From NCBI GenBank assembly GCA_903847655.1, contig CAINEG010000104.1, positions 1 to 25,770 on the forward strand: a DNA stretch of 25,770 bases, in the 5' to 3' direction. The stretch comes from an uncultured Bacteroidota bacterium (GTDB lineage: Bacteria; Bacteroidota; Bacteroidia; Chitinophagales; Chitinophagaceae). The notes beneath the pieces were generated by a model, which did no database searches, was not told where the DNA came from, and saw only the letters and a program-made list of their open reading frames with translations. The first letter of the stretch is position 1, and each line of letters begins with the position of its first letter. Positions 1 to 6,864 of this stretch are shown here, piece after piece. Both the position numbers and the translations under genes were made by a program.

Positions 1-127
1 GATAATTGCACATTTATTTTAAGAAAGTAAAACTTGCATACAATCGGAGCCTACCATTCGTTCTATTTTGTTAAGCATTTACACTTAATATAATTGTATC
101 ATTTAAACAAATAGGACTTAAAAAGGT

Positions 128-135
128 TAACTTTG
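128..135 (+). promoter_or_regulatory. Bacteroidota-type -7 box upstream of the kinase gene
   Basis: TAACTTTG matches the TAnnTTTG -7 consensus of Bacteroidota primary sigma factor promoters and lies 26 bases before the kinase ATG. I see no good TTTG -33 element at the expected distance. The rest of bases 1-161 is AT-rich and shows no gene. Confidence 0.55.
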
Positions 136-161
136 TAAAGAATAATTTCGCCGCGAACTGC

Positions 162-1430
162 ATGCAAAACCAAGCCCCTATTACCTCTAACATTGATAAC
201 CGATTTGAAGCTTTATTCAATTCAGCTTCTATGGCCATTATTGTAGTAGATGGAAAAGGCCAAATATCAATGGCAAATAGTTTTGCCAATAACTTATTTG
301 GGTACGTTGAAAACAGCCTAATAGGTGAGCCATTAGAAAAGCTAATTCCACAAAGACATCATACTAAACATGTTGGCTATAGAAATAGCTATATAGAGAA
401 ACCTAATGCAAGGTCAATGGGTTTAGGAATGACTTTATCTGCATTAAGAAGTGATGGAACAGAATTCCCTGTTGAAATTAGCCTGGGGCACTTTACAACT
501 GGCGATGAGAAATTTGCCATTGCTTTTATAGCAGACATTACCAAGAGAAAGCTTAATGAAGAAAAAATTATAGCGCAGCAGGATGAAATGGAAAAGGTGA
601 ATGAGGAAATGAAAAAGCTAAACGCAAATTTAGAAATTACCGTTACCAAAAGAACCAATGAACTTCAAAATACTTTGACTGCCTTAGAAGCATCAAAAAA
701 TGAATTAACACTTTCTCTAGAAAAAGAAAAGGAAGTAAACGATTTAAAATCAAGATTCGTTTCTATGGCTTCACACGAATTTAGAACGCCCTTGAGTACA
801 ATTTTATCCTCTATATCACTGCTTTCCAAGTATACCACCACTGAAGATCAATCTAAAAGAGATAAACATATTGATCGAATTAAATCTTCCGTTAAAACGC
901 TCACTGATATTTTAAATGAATTTTTATCACTAGGCAGAATTGAAGAAGGTAAAGTAGATATGAAACAAGAAGTGTTTGATTTAGTGGAATTTATGCAATC
1001 TATCAATAATGAAATGTCGGTCTTATTGAAACCTGGGCAAATATTTAAATTCAATCACCTAGGCAATAATAATACCTATACCGATAGTAATTTATTAAAG
1101 CATATCATGATAAATTTGCTTTCAAACGCAATAAAATTTTCACCCGATAATGCCATTATTTTAATTGATACGGAAGTAACCACCACAACTACTAACATTA
1201 CTATAACAGATAAAGGAATTGGCATTCCTGCTACTGATCAAATTCATCTTTTTGAACGCTTCTTTAGAGCAACCAACGTAACCAATATACAAGGCACCGG
1301 CTTAGGACTTCATATTGTGGGAAGATATATTGAGTTATTAAATGGTACTATAAATTACCATAGTGAATTTGAAAATGGTAGTACATTTATTATTAACTTA
1401 CCTAGTCTACTTAAAAAAGACTTTGAATAA
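162..1430 (+). CDS. Soluble PAS-domain sensor histidine kinase
   Basis: This is a 422-residue hybrid-free sensor kinase with no membrane segment, so it should sense a cytoplasmic signal. Residues about 12-130 form a PAS domain of the FixL/DosP-like type. Residues about 130-200 are a Glu/Lys-rich coiled coil. The HisKA phosphoacceptor is H205 in SHEFRTPLS. The ATPase domain shows the N box around N322 (NLLSNAIKFSP), G1 as DKGIGIP from D350, an F box (LFERFF) and G2 as GTGLGL at 378-383. All catalytic motifs are intact. H70 aligns without gaps to the proximal haem His of FixL (H200), but the FixL distal Arg position is M90, so haem binding is a guess. The gene is followed after 9 bases by the response regulator, its likely partner. 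The position beside the cbb3 oxidase genes suggests oxygen or redox sensing; this is inference. Confidence 0.93.
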   Translation: MQNQAPITSNIDNRFEALFNSASMAIIVVDGKGQISMANSFANNLFGYVENSLIGEPLEKLIPQRHHTKHVGYRNSYIEKPNARSMGLGMTLSALRSDGTEFPVEISLGHFTTGDEKFAIAFIADITKRKLNEEKIIAQQDEMEKVNEEMKKLNANLEITVTKRTNELQNTLTALEASKNELTLSLEKEKEVNDLKSRFVSMASHEFRTPLSTILSSISLLSKYTTTEDQSKRDKHIDRIKSSVKTLTDILNEFLSLGRIEEGKVDMKQEVFDLVEFMQSINNEMSVLLKPGQIFKFNHLGNNNTYTDSNLLKHIMINLLSNAIKFSPDNAIILIDTEVTTTTTNITITDKGIGIPATDQIHLFERFFRATNVTNIQGTGLGLHIVGRYIELLNGTINYHSEFENGSTFIINLPSLLKKDFE

Positions 1431-1439
1431 AAAATACAT

Positions 1440-2501
1440 ATGGAAAAGATTCTATTAATTGAAGACAACGAAGCACTTAGAGAAAATACTGCCGAAATTT
1501 TAACATTGGCAAATTACGAAGTGTTTACTGCCGAAAATGGCAAGATAGGCGTTGAAAAAGCAATGGCAAACCCTCCAGACCTAATTGTTTGTGATATCAT
1601 GATGCCAGTTTTAGATGGATATGGGGTATATCAAATTATTAGTAAAAATGAAGCCTTACAACATATTCCTTTTATTTTCTTAAGTGCTAAAAGCGAAAGA
1701 AATGACCTTAGAAAAGGAATGGAAATGGGTGCTGATGATTATATCACAAAACCTTTCTCTGATTCGGAATTAATTAATGCCATAAGAGCTAGAATTGAAA
1801 AAATTAAAATACAGCAAAATGCAGGCGGCAGAGGAATAGAAGCTTGGTATCAAATTATCTCAGAATTAGGGAACAAAGATGAAATGCACAAAGCCCTTGA
1901 AAGTCATGACATCATTGATTACAAGAAAAAACAAGTTATTTACTCCGAAGGACAACACCCCAATAAATTATATTACATAGAATCTGGTAAGATTAAAGTA
2001 TATAAGACAAGTGATGGTGGTAAAGAATTAATTATTGGATTATTATCTGCTGGAGATTTTTTTGGGCATATTCCTTTAATTGAGAATGCAGTGTACGAAG
2101 AGTTTGCAGAAACTTTAGAAGAATCTTCTATAAGAGTTATTCCTAGAAAAGAATTCGAACATTTACTTACCCATAACCAAGAAGTAGCTTTAAAAGTAAT
2201 TAAGCTTCTAGCAAATAATATTGCTGAAAAAGAACAACAATTGGTAGCGCTTGCTTATCATAGCTTACGTAAAAGAGTAGCTGACACCTTGCTTACTTTA
2301 AAAAAGAAATATGCTAAGGATACAGAAACCGGCCCTTTCTCTATCTCTATTTCTAGAGAAGATTTAGCCAATATTGCTGGCACTGCTACCGAAAGTTTAA
2401 TTAGAACTTTGAGTGACTTTAAATCGGAAAAATTAATTGAAATTAAAGAAGGTAAGATTACCATATTGGAAGAAAAGAAATTGGCAAATCTTTTTAACTA
2501 A
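1440..2501 (+). CDS. Response regulator with CRP/FNR-type output (REC - cNMP-like - HTH)
   Basis: This 353-residue protein joins a receiver domain (residues 1-120) to a CRP/FNR-family regulator. The receiver has the acidic pair E8/D9, phosphoacceptor D52 (CDIMMP), S82 and K104. Residues about 150-265 form a cNMP-binding-like beta-roll, and the C-terminal helix-turn-helix occupies about 300-345. The recognition helix reads TATESLIRTL; E318 and R322 have the same spacing as CRP E181/R185 and FNR E209/R213, which read the TGA half-site. There is no FNR-type N-terminal cysteine cluster, so oxygen is unlikely to be sensed here directly; phosphorylation by the adjacent kinase is the natural input. 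It is a plausible activator of the two cco transcription units, whose upstream regions carry TGA-N6-TCA palindromes. The gene converges with the cco operon, with 11 bases between stops. Confidence 0.92.
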   Translation: MEKILLIEDNEALRENTAEILTLANYEVFTAENGKIGVEKAMANPPDLIVCDIMMPVLDGYGVYQIISKNEALQHIPFIFLSAKSERNDLRKGMEMGADDYITKPFSDSELINAIRARIEKIKIQQNAGGRGIEAWYQIISELGNKDEMHKALESHDIIDYKKKQVIYSEGQHPNKLYYIESGKIKVYKTSDGGKELIIGLLSAGDFFGHIPLIENAVYEEFAETLEESSIRVIPRKEFEHLLTHNQEVALKVIKLLANNIAEKEQQLVALAYHSLRKRVADTLLTLKKKYAKDTETGPFSISISREDLANIAGTATESLIRTLSDFKSEKLIEIKEGKITILEEKKLANLFN

Positions 2502-2512
2502 AAAAATCATAC

Positions 2513-2884
2513 TTAATAAAGCGCTGCTTCAAACCTTTCATTCACATCGCTTTTCCATGCTATAAATTCATTTTCTAAATAAACTACCTGAAGTTTATAT
2601 TTTTTATACGCTGCTACCAATTTCGATTCCACTAAATTATTAGCAGACTTCGAAGCCTTAATCCCTTTCTTCAAAACCAATATATCTATTAATAAAAGTT
2701 TTACAGCAGCCTCTCTATTCAATATCTGAAGTTGTAATTCTTCCGCCCAAACAATAAAATCGTTCATTACTAAGTTCTCTAATAAACTACTTAGCTTTCT
2801 CTTAATAAATGCCTGCTCCTCTTGGATAAATTCCAAGGATCTAATCAAAGACTCTACTTCTTGTGTTATAAATTCTTTATTCAT
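2513..2884 (-). CDS. Small helical protein of unknown function, last gene of the cco operon
   Basis: I do not recognise this 123-residue protein. It is rich in Glu, Lys and Leu, with no cysteine, no signal peptide and no convincing membrane segment, and looks entirely alpha-helical with possible coiled coils around residues 1-40 and 80-120. It starts at an ATG only 6 bases after the stop of the TauE/SafE-like gene and is the distal gene of the oxidase operon, which argues for co-expression with cbb3 oxidase assembly genes. A role in oxidase assembly is possible but not shown by any motif. The product could equally be an unrelated passenger. Confidence 0.7.
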   Translation of the reverse strand: MNKEFITQEVESLIRSLEFIQEEQAFIKRKLSSLLENLVMNDFIVWAEELQLQILNREAAVKLLLIDILVLKKGIKASKSANNLVESKLVAAYKKYKLQVVYLENEFIAWKSDVNERFEAALY

Positions 2885-2890
2885 TACTCC

Positions 2891-3607
2891 TTATTTATGA
2901 CAGGGGATTACAGTGGTTCCAATACCTGCTTGAGGACTTACATAAGGTATCCCTAGATTTAACCCCCTGAGTATTAACAACACCCCCATACTAAAAATAA
3001 AAACTGGTAATAAGCCCTGCAATCGAAGCCTTACCGATCTGCCAAAATACTGTCCCCCTATTGCTACCATAAGTAAGGCAGGCAGCGTCCCCAATCCAAA
3101 AAAAGCCATTATGAATCCGCCTTTTACTACGCTCTGTGTAGCAAGGGCAGATGTCAATGCCACATATACCATACCACATGGAAGCAAACCATTTAAAAAA
3201 CCAATGAAATAAAAGGCAGTCTTATTTTTACTTTTAAAAAGCAACCCCATTTTTTTGATAATAAAATTATAGACCCTATTAAAATGTATGATAGAGGGCG
3301 ACCAGTTTGCTTTAATTACAAATACATACAATACATACAATAACATAATGGAGCCCATTACAATAGACAAATTTTCTTGTACGCCATATAATGGCAACTG
3401 ACTTCCAAACAGTCCAAGCAAAACACCTAATATAGCATAACTACTAATTTTACCAAAATGATATAAAATAAGTGACCTCCATTTTTGAAAATTATTTTGA
3501 TGAGCAATAGGAAGCGCCATTACCAAAGGTCCGCACATGCCAATACAATGAATGCTTCCTATAAGCCCCATCAAAAAACCAATCTCAAAAACATGTTTAA
3601 CCCACAT
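2891..3607 (-). CDS. TauE/SafE / UreH-like (DsbD_2-type) membrane protein of the cco cluster
   Basis: This 238-residue polytopic membrane protein has about six hydrophobic segments. It belongs to the group usually labelled sulfite exporter TauE/SafE or cytochrome c biogenesis/UreH-like transmembrane domain. Two internally related motifs are visible: HCIGMCGP near residues 20-27 and LLPCGMVY near 141-148, the paired Cys-Met-containing helices typical of this family. The C-terminus ends in PCHK. Members commonly sit beside ccoGH-ccoI in Bacteroidota and Proteobacteria. The Cys and Met residues would suit copper or thiol handling during cbb3 assembly, but the substrate cannot be read from the sequence and the sulfite label should not be taken literally. 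It lies 14 bases after ccoH. Confidence 0.85.
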   Translation of the reverse strand: MWVKHVFEIGFLMGLIGSIHCIGMCGPLVMALPIAHQNNFQKWRSLILYHFGKISSYAILGVLLGLFGSQLPLYGVQENLSIVMGSIMLLYVLYVFVIKANWSPSIIHFNRVYNFIIKKMGLLFKSKNKTAFYFIGFLNGLLPCGMVYVALTSALATQSVVKGGFIMAFFGLGTLPALLMVAIGGQYFGRSVRLRLQGLLPVFIFSMGVLLILRGLNLGIPYVSPQAGIGTTVIPCHK

Positions 3608-3621
3608 ACAATTATATTATT

Positions 3622-4059
3622 TTACAACATTATCTTTTTTTCAAAATAATAGGCTGTTCCACTATTTTCAATAGTTAACTTTAAAGTATAATTTCCTTTC
3701 ATAGTGCTCAATACTTCAATATCAAAAATTCCATTTTGTGCCACTATCTCTTTTTTTAAATCCCCTTTTTCGTCTGCTATACAATACATTTGAATAGACG
3801 CCTTTGAAATCGAATTTTGCAACTGCTGAGGAAGTATTACATGCAGATAATTTCCCTTTGTTTCTACTTGCAATTCCCCTCCAATAGCTTTTGCCCTTTG
3901 AGTGGCATCTATTACTTCTTGATATTTTAGTTCTGCACCATAATAATCCGTTTGCACTAAGTCAAATTTTTGCTGAGAAGATTTAAAAGAAAGTAATAAA
4001 ATACCTGCTACAAAAATCACATAAACAATAATAATGCTATGCCCCCAATTTAGTTTCAT
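3622..4059 (-). CDS. ccoH: CcoH/FixH family cbb3 oxidase assembly protein
   Basis: The 145-residue product has one N-terminal membrane anchor (residues about 7-24, SIIIVYVIFVAGILLL) followed by a periplasmic beta-rich domain. The motif LVQTDYYGAELKYQ after the anchor is the conserved FixH region. CcoH/FixH is needed to assemble or stabilise cbb3 oxidase and is thought to act with the copper ATPase CcoI. It is placed 11 bases downstream of ccoG, in the usual ccoG-ccoH order. The assignment rests on the motif plus gene order. Confidence 0.88.
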   Translation of the reverse strand: MKLNWGHSIIIVYVIFVAGILLLSFKSSQQKFDLVQTDYYGAELKYQEVIDATQRAKAIGGELQVETKGNYLHVILPQQLQNSISKASIQMYCIADEKGDLKKEIVAQNGIFDIEVLSTMKGNYTLKLTIENSGTAYYFEKKIML

Positions 4060-4070
4060 ACTATATAATT

Positions 4071-5501
4071 TTAAATAGAAGGTCCTAAGAAAACTGCAGT
4101 TAAATCATCCATTTTATGACCGTTTTCATAAAGACCTATTCTAATTTTTGTTTTTCTTTGTTTTAATTGTTCATTTTTCAATGTAATAAAAAAACTAGTT
4201 TGAAAATAAGATTCCTTTGCTACATCAACAGGCCCTATTAACTTTATTTCGCCTTCTATATTTTCTAATTTGATATCTAAATGAATGTTCTTCCTGGTTT
4301 TATTCACCAATTTGATATTGTACAAATTACTAATCTTATGATGGTCTAATAATTGATAGGTCTGACCTGGTGTTCTTAAAATTCTTGCAGCTATATCTGC
4401 TCTTGTAATTAATAAAATCGCAAGAAAACTTAATAGCAATAATAAAACGATGGTATACAACTTCAACCTCCAGGAATAGGTCATTTTTTGTTTACTTGCA
4501 ATTCCATTTTCAGAGGCATATCTTATTAAACCTTTAGGTTTATTGATATGGTCCATAATTTCATCGCAAGCATCAATACAAGCAGTACAGTTAACACATT
4601 CTAATTGCGTCCCATTTCTAATGTCAATGCCAGTTGGACAAACCCGCACACAGGCATGACAATTAACACAATCTCCTTTGTCATTTGCTATGTCCGACAA
4701 TTTGCCTCTTGGCTCGCCTCTTACATAATCATAAGCCACCAAAATGGAATTACGATCTAATAATACCCCTTGTAATCTTCCATAAGGACAAACAATAATA
4801 CAAGCTTGCTCTCTAAACCAATAATAGACAAAGAAAAAAACCAAAGTAAAAATTACCAATGCGCTAAAAGTTCCAAAATGTACAAATATGCCTTCTTTTA
4901 CCAACACCCCTACTTCATCAATGCCAATGATATAGCCTAGAAAAAAATTGGCTATTAAAAAGGATAATAAAAAAAATACAATAATCTTGGCACCTCTCTT
5001 TAATAACTTTTCGGTATTCCAAGGCATTGCCTTTAACTTCTTTTGCTGATGAGAATCTCCGTCTATAAAAAATTCGATTTTTCTAAAAACCATTTCCATG
5101 AAAATGGTTTGAGGACATGCCCAACCACACCAAATACGCCCAAACCCTACCGTAAACAGAATTACAAAAACAATAAAAGTCAATAAGCCAATGGCGAAAA
5201 TAAAAAAATCTTGTGGCCAGAAAATTTTACTAAAAAATATGAATTTCCGCTCCAACACATTAAATAAAAATACCGGCTCTCCCTCTACTTTTATAAATGG
5301 CAAAGTAAAAAACAAAATCAAATAGAAATAACTAAAGTATGATCTTAGATTATATAACTTGCCAGATGGCTTTTGCGGATTTACATAATTTCTATTCCCT
5401 TCTTTACTTATTGTCGATACCGAATCCCTGAATGTTTGATCCAACAAATCCTTTTTAAAATTTGAAATACTCTCAGAATCAATTTTATTTTGTGGTGTCA
5501 T
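4071..5501 (-). CDS. ccoG: CcoG, membrane cupric reductase/assembly factor with two 4Fe-4S clusters
   Basis: This 476-residue protein has membrane segments around 55-75, 97-119, 172-194, 210-228 and 347-366. The conserved CGWACPQTIFMEMVFRKIE block begins near residue 125, and CIIVCPYGRLQG near 234. Two ferredoxin-type cluster motifs follow: C278-x2-C-x2-C-x3-C288-P and C302-x2-C-x2-C-x3-C312. The C-terminal 100 residues are an Ig-like domain typical of the family. CcoG proteins reduce Cu(II) for delivery to the CuB site of cbb3 oxidase. Its ATG abuts the ccoP stop without a gap, so the two genes are likely translationally coupled. Length and motifs are complete. Confidence 0.95.
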   Translation of the reverse strand: MTPQNKIDSESISNFKKDLLDQTFRDSVSTISKEGNRNYVNPQKPSGKLYNLRSYFSYFYLILFFTLPFIKVEGEPVFLFNVLERKFIFFSKIFWPQDFFIFAIGLLTFIVFVILFTVGFGRIWCGWACPQTIFMEMVFRKIEFFIDGDSHQQKKLKAMPWNTEKLLKRGAKIIVFFLLSFLIANFFLGYIIGIDEVGVLVKEGIFVHFGTFSALVIFTLVFFFVYYWFREQACIIVCPYGRLQGVLLDRNSILVAYDYVRGEPRGKLSDIANDKGDCVNCHACVRVCPTGIDIRNGTQLECVNCTACIDACDEIMDHINKPKGLIRYASENGIASKQKMTYSWRLKLYTIVLLLLLSFLAILLITRADIAARILRTPGQTYQLLDHHKISNLYNIKLVNKTRKNIHLDIKLENIEGEIKLIGPVDVAKESYFQTSFFITLKNEQLKQRKTKIRIGLYENGHKMDDLTAVFLGPSI

Positions 5502-6653
5502 TTATTTTTTTGTTGCAGCAGTATCCGTTGATGCGACTACTTCTTTATACAAATCTCCTTGTGGCGCTTTTGGGTTAGGAGGATTGGTTCCTCTTAATGT
5601 TCTTATATAAGTAGCTAGCTGTTGCATTTGTATTGGGGAATAAGTGGTTTGCCATGATTGCATGCCTTTATCAGGATAACCATATTTAATAGTTTTAAAT
5701 ATATCTTTTATACCCCCTCCATGTATCCAATAATCATCGGTTAAGTTGGGACCTACTAAGCCTTGACCTTCTGCTAAATGACAAGGCACACAGGTTTTTG
5801 CAAATAAGACCTTCCCTGCTGAAGCACCTACTGCATCTAACTGAATCACTGTATTCTCATCTACATTCTCTTTAGCGGAAGCCAAATAAGCATCTGTTTG
5901 TACTTTTGCTGCAGTCATTTCTGCATTATATTCCTCTGTAGGATTCATTCCTGTATGCCATACTTCAAATTTTAATAAATAAAATATCGCCACTACAATA
6001 GTGATATAAAAACCATACTTCCACCATGGTGGCAATGCATTGTCTAATTCCTTTATGCCATCATAATCATGATCTAACAGTAAATCTGCTTCTTTATCCA
6101 AAGGAACCGCCTTTGTAAAAAATTGCTTGTCTAAAGTATGCCATGTTTTAAGCAACCAAGAATCAGTTACTACTTTACCCCCTACTAATACTTTCTCTTT
6201 GGGATGAATAGCACGAAAAATATTTCTAATAAATAAAACCAATAAGAAAACAACCAGCAACTCTAATAAAATAACTGTAGACATTGTCCAAAAGGTATTA
6301 TAAGATAATCCCCCATAATAATCTTTAGTCACTGATTTAGTTGCAGTATCTGCAACGGCCGCCGTTGTTTGCGCAACACCTTTGGTGGCAAACATAGAGC
6401 CCATCACTACTACGAAAATCATCATTACTTTAGGAGCAGATTTAGACATATCAACCGCTTTTTTTGATACCATTAGCAGCACATTAGCTAATACCCATAC
6501 AACGATTACTAATATAACAGCTACAGACATCATTAGTAATTGCATATAATTGGTTGTATCGGGTGTTGCTGCTACACCAGCTGTCTGTGCATATGAGGCT
6601 ACAGAAAGCATACTAGCCACTAACAATAGAAAAGTATTTTTATTTTTTAACAT
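5502..6653 (-). CDS. ccoP: CcoP, cbb3 oxidase subunit III (single-haem cytochrome c)
   Basis: The 383-residue product has a signal-like N-terminus ending near ASYAQ at 19-23, membrane segments about 37-62, 76-92, 122-144 and 213-229, and a C-terminal cytochrome c domain. The only CxxCH is C288-V-P-C-H292; M331 in GMQSW is the likely distal ligand. Proteobacterial CcoP/FixP normally carries two c haems, so this form has one. The sentence-like repeat of a hydrophobic stretch ending in GVAQT (residues 76-97) resembles a second signal peptide inside the chain. CcoP passes electrons from soluble cytochrome c towards CcoO and CcoN. The stop codon abuts the ccoG start. Confidence 0.93.
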   Translation of the reverse strand: MLKNKNTFLLLVASMLSVASYAQTAGVAATPDTTNYMQLLMMSVAVILVIVVWVLANVLLMVSKKAVDMSKSAPKVMMIFVVVMGSMFATKGVAQTTAAVADTATKSVTKDYYGGLSYNTFWTMSTVILLELLVVFLLVLFIRNIFRAIHPKEKVLVGGKVVTDSWLLKTWHTLDKQFFTKAVPLDKEADLLLDHDYDGIKELDNALPPWWKYGFYITIVVAIFYLLKFEVWHTGMNPTEEYNAEMTAAKVQTDAYLASAKENVDENTVIQLDAVGASAGKVLFAKTCVPCHLAEGQGLVGPNLTDDYWIHGGGIKDIFKTIKYGYPDKGMQSWQTTYSPIQMQQLATYIRTLRGTNPPNPKAPQGDLYKEVVASTDTAATKK

Positions 6654-6676
6654 AAGAAATGTTTTTATTTGATGTA

Positions 6677-6844
6677 TTATTGTTCTAATGGTAAATTTTT
6701 AATTTCTTCCACTTCTTTGTTGTCTAGGACTTTAACATACCATAGCACTCCAACAAAAAATGCCACAAAAACCAATAGCGAAAAAAGCGGATAAATATTT
6801 TGATCCTGCATGGTCTCGGTATATTTTTTTATAAAACTGTACAT
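6677..6844 (-). CDS. ccoQ: CcoQ-like small cbb3 oxidase subunit (55 aa)
   Basis: I read this small frame directly: it begins MYSFIKKYTETMQDQNIYPL, has one membrane segment (residues about 19-38, ending LWYVKVL), then a charged tail ending NLPLEQ and a TAA stop. The single helix followed by an acidic cytoplasmic tail, and the position between ccoN/O and ccoP, fit CcoQ/FixQ, which stabilises the assembled oxidase. It starts 20 bases after the ccoN stop and ends 23 bases before ccoP. M12 is an alternative start. Sequence similarity in such short proteins is weak, so the name leans on gene order. Confidence 0.82.
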   Translation of the reverse strand: MYSFIKKYTETMQDQNIYPLFSLLVFVAFFVGVLWYVKVLDNKEVEEIKNLPLEQ

Positions 6845-6864
6845 GTTTAATTATTTTTTGTTGA

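Noticed and set aside
1440..2501. A direct oxygen-sensing FNR protein
   Set aside because: No FNR-type cysteine cluster is present; a receiver domain occupies the N-terminus instead.
2502..2512. A bidirectional terminator between the regulator and the cco operon
   Set aside because: Only 11 bases separate the two stops and no stem is visible there.
2891..3607. Sulfite exporter as the true function
   Set aside because: The label comes from a broad family; Cys-Met motifs and oxidase context argue for an assembly role, and nothing in the sequence shows sulfite transport.
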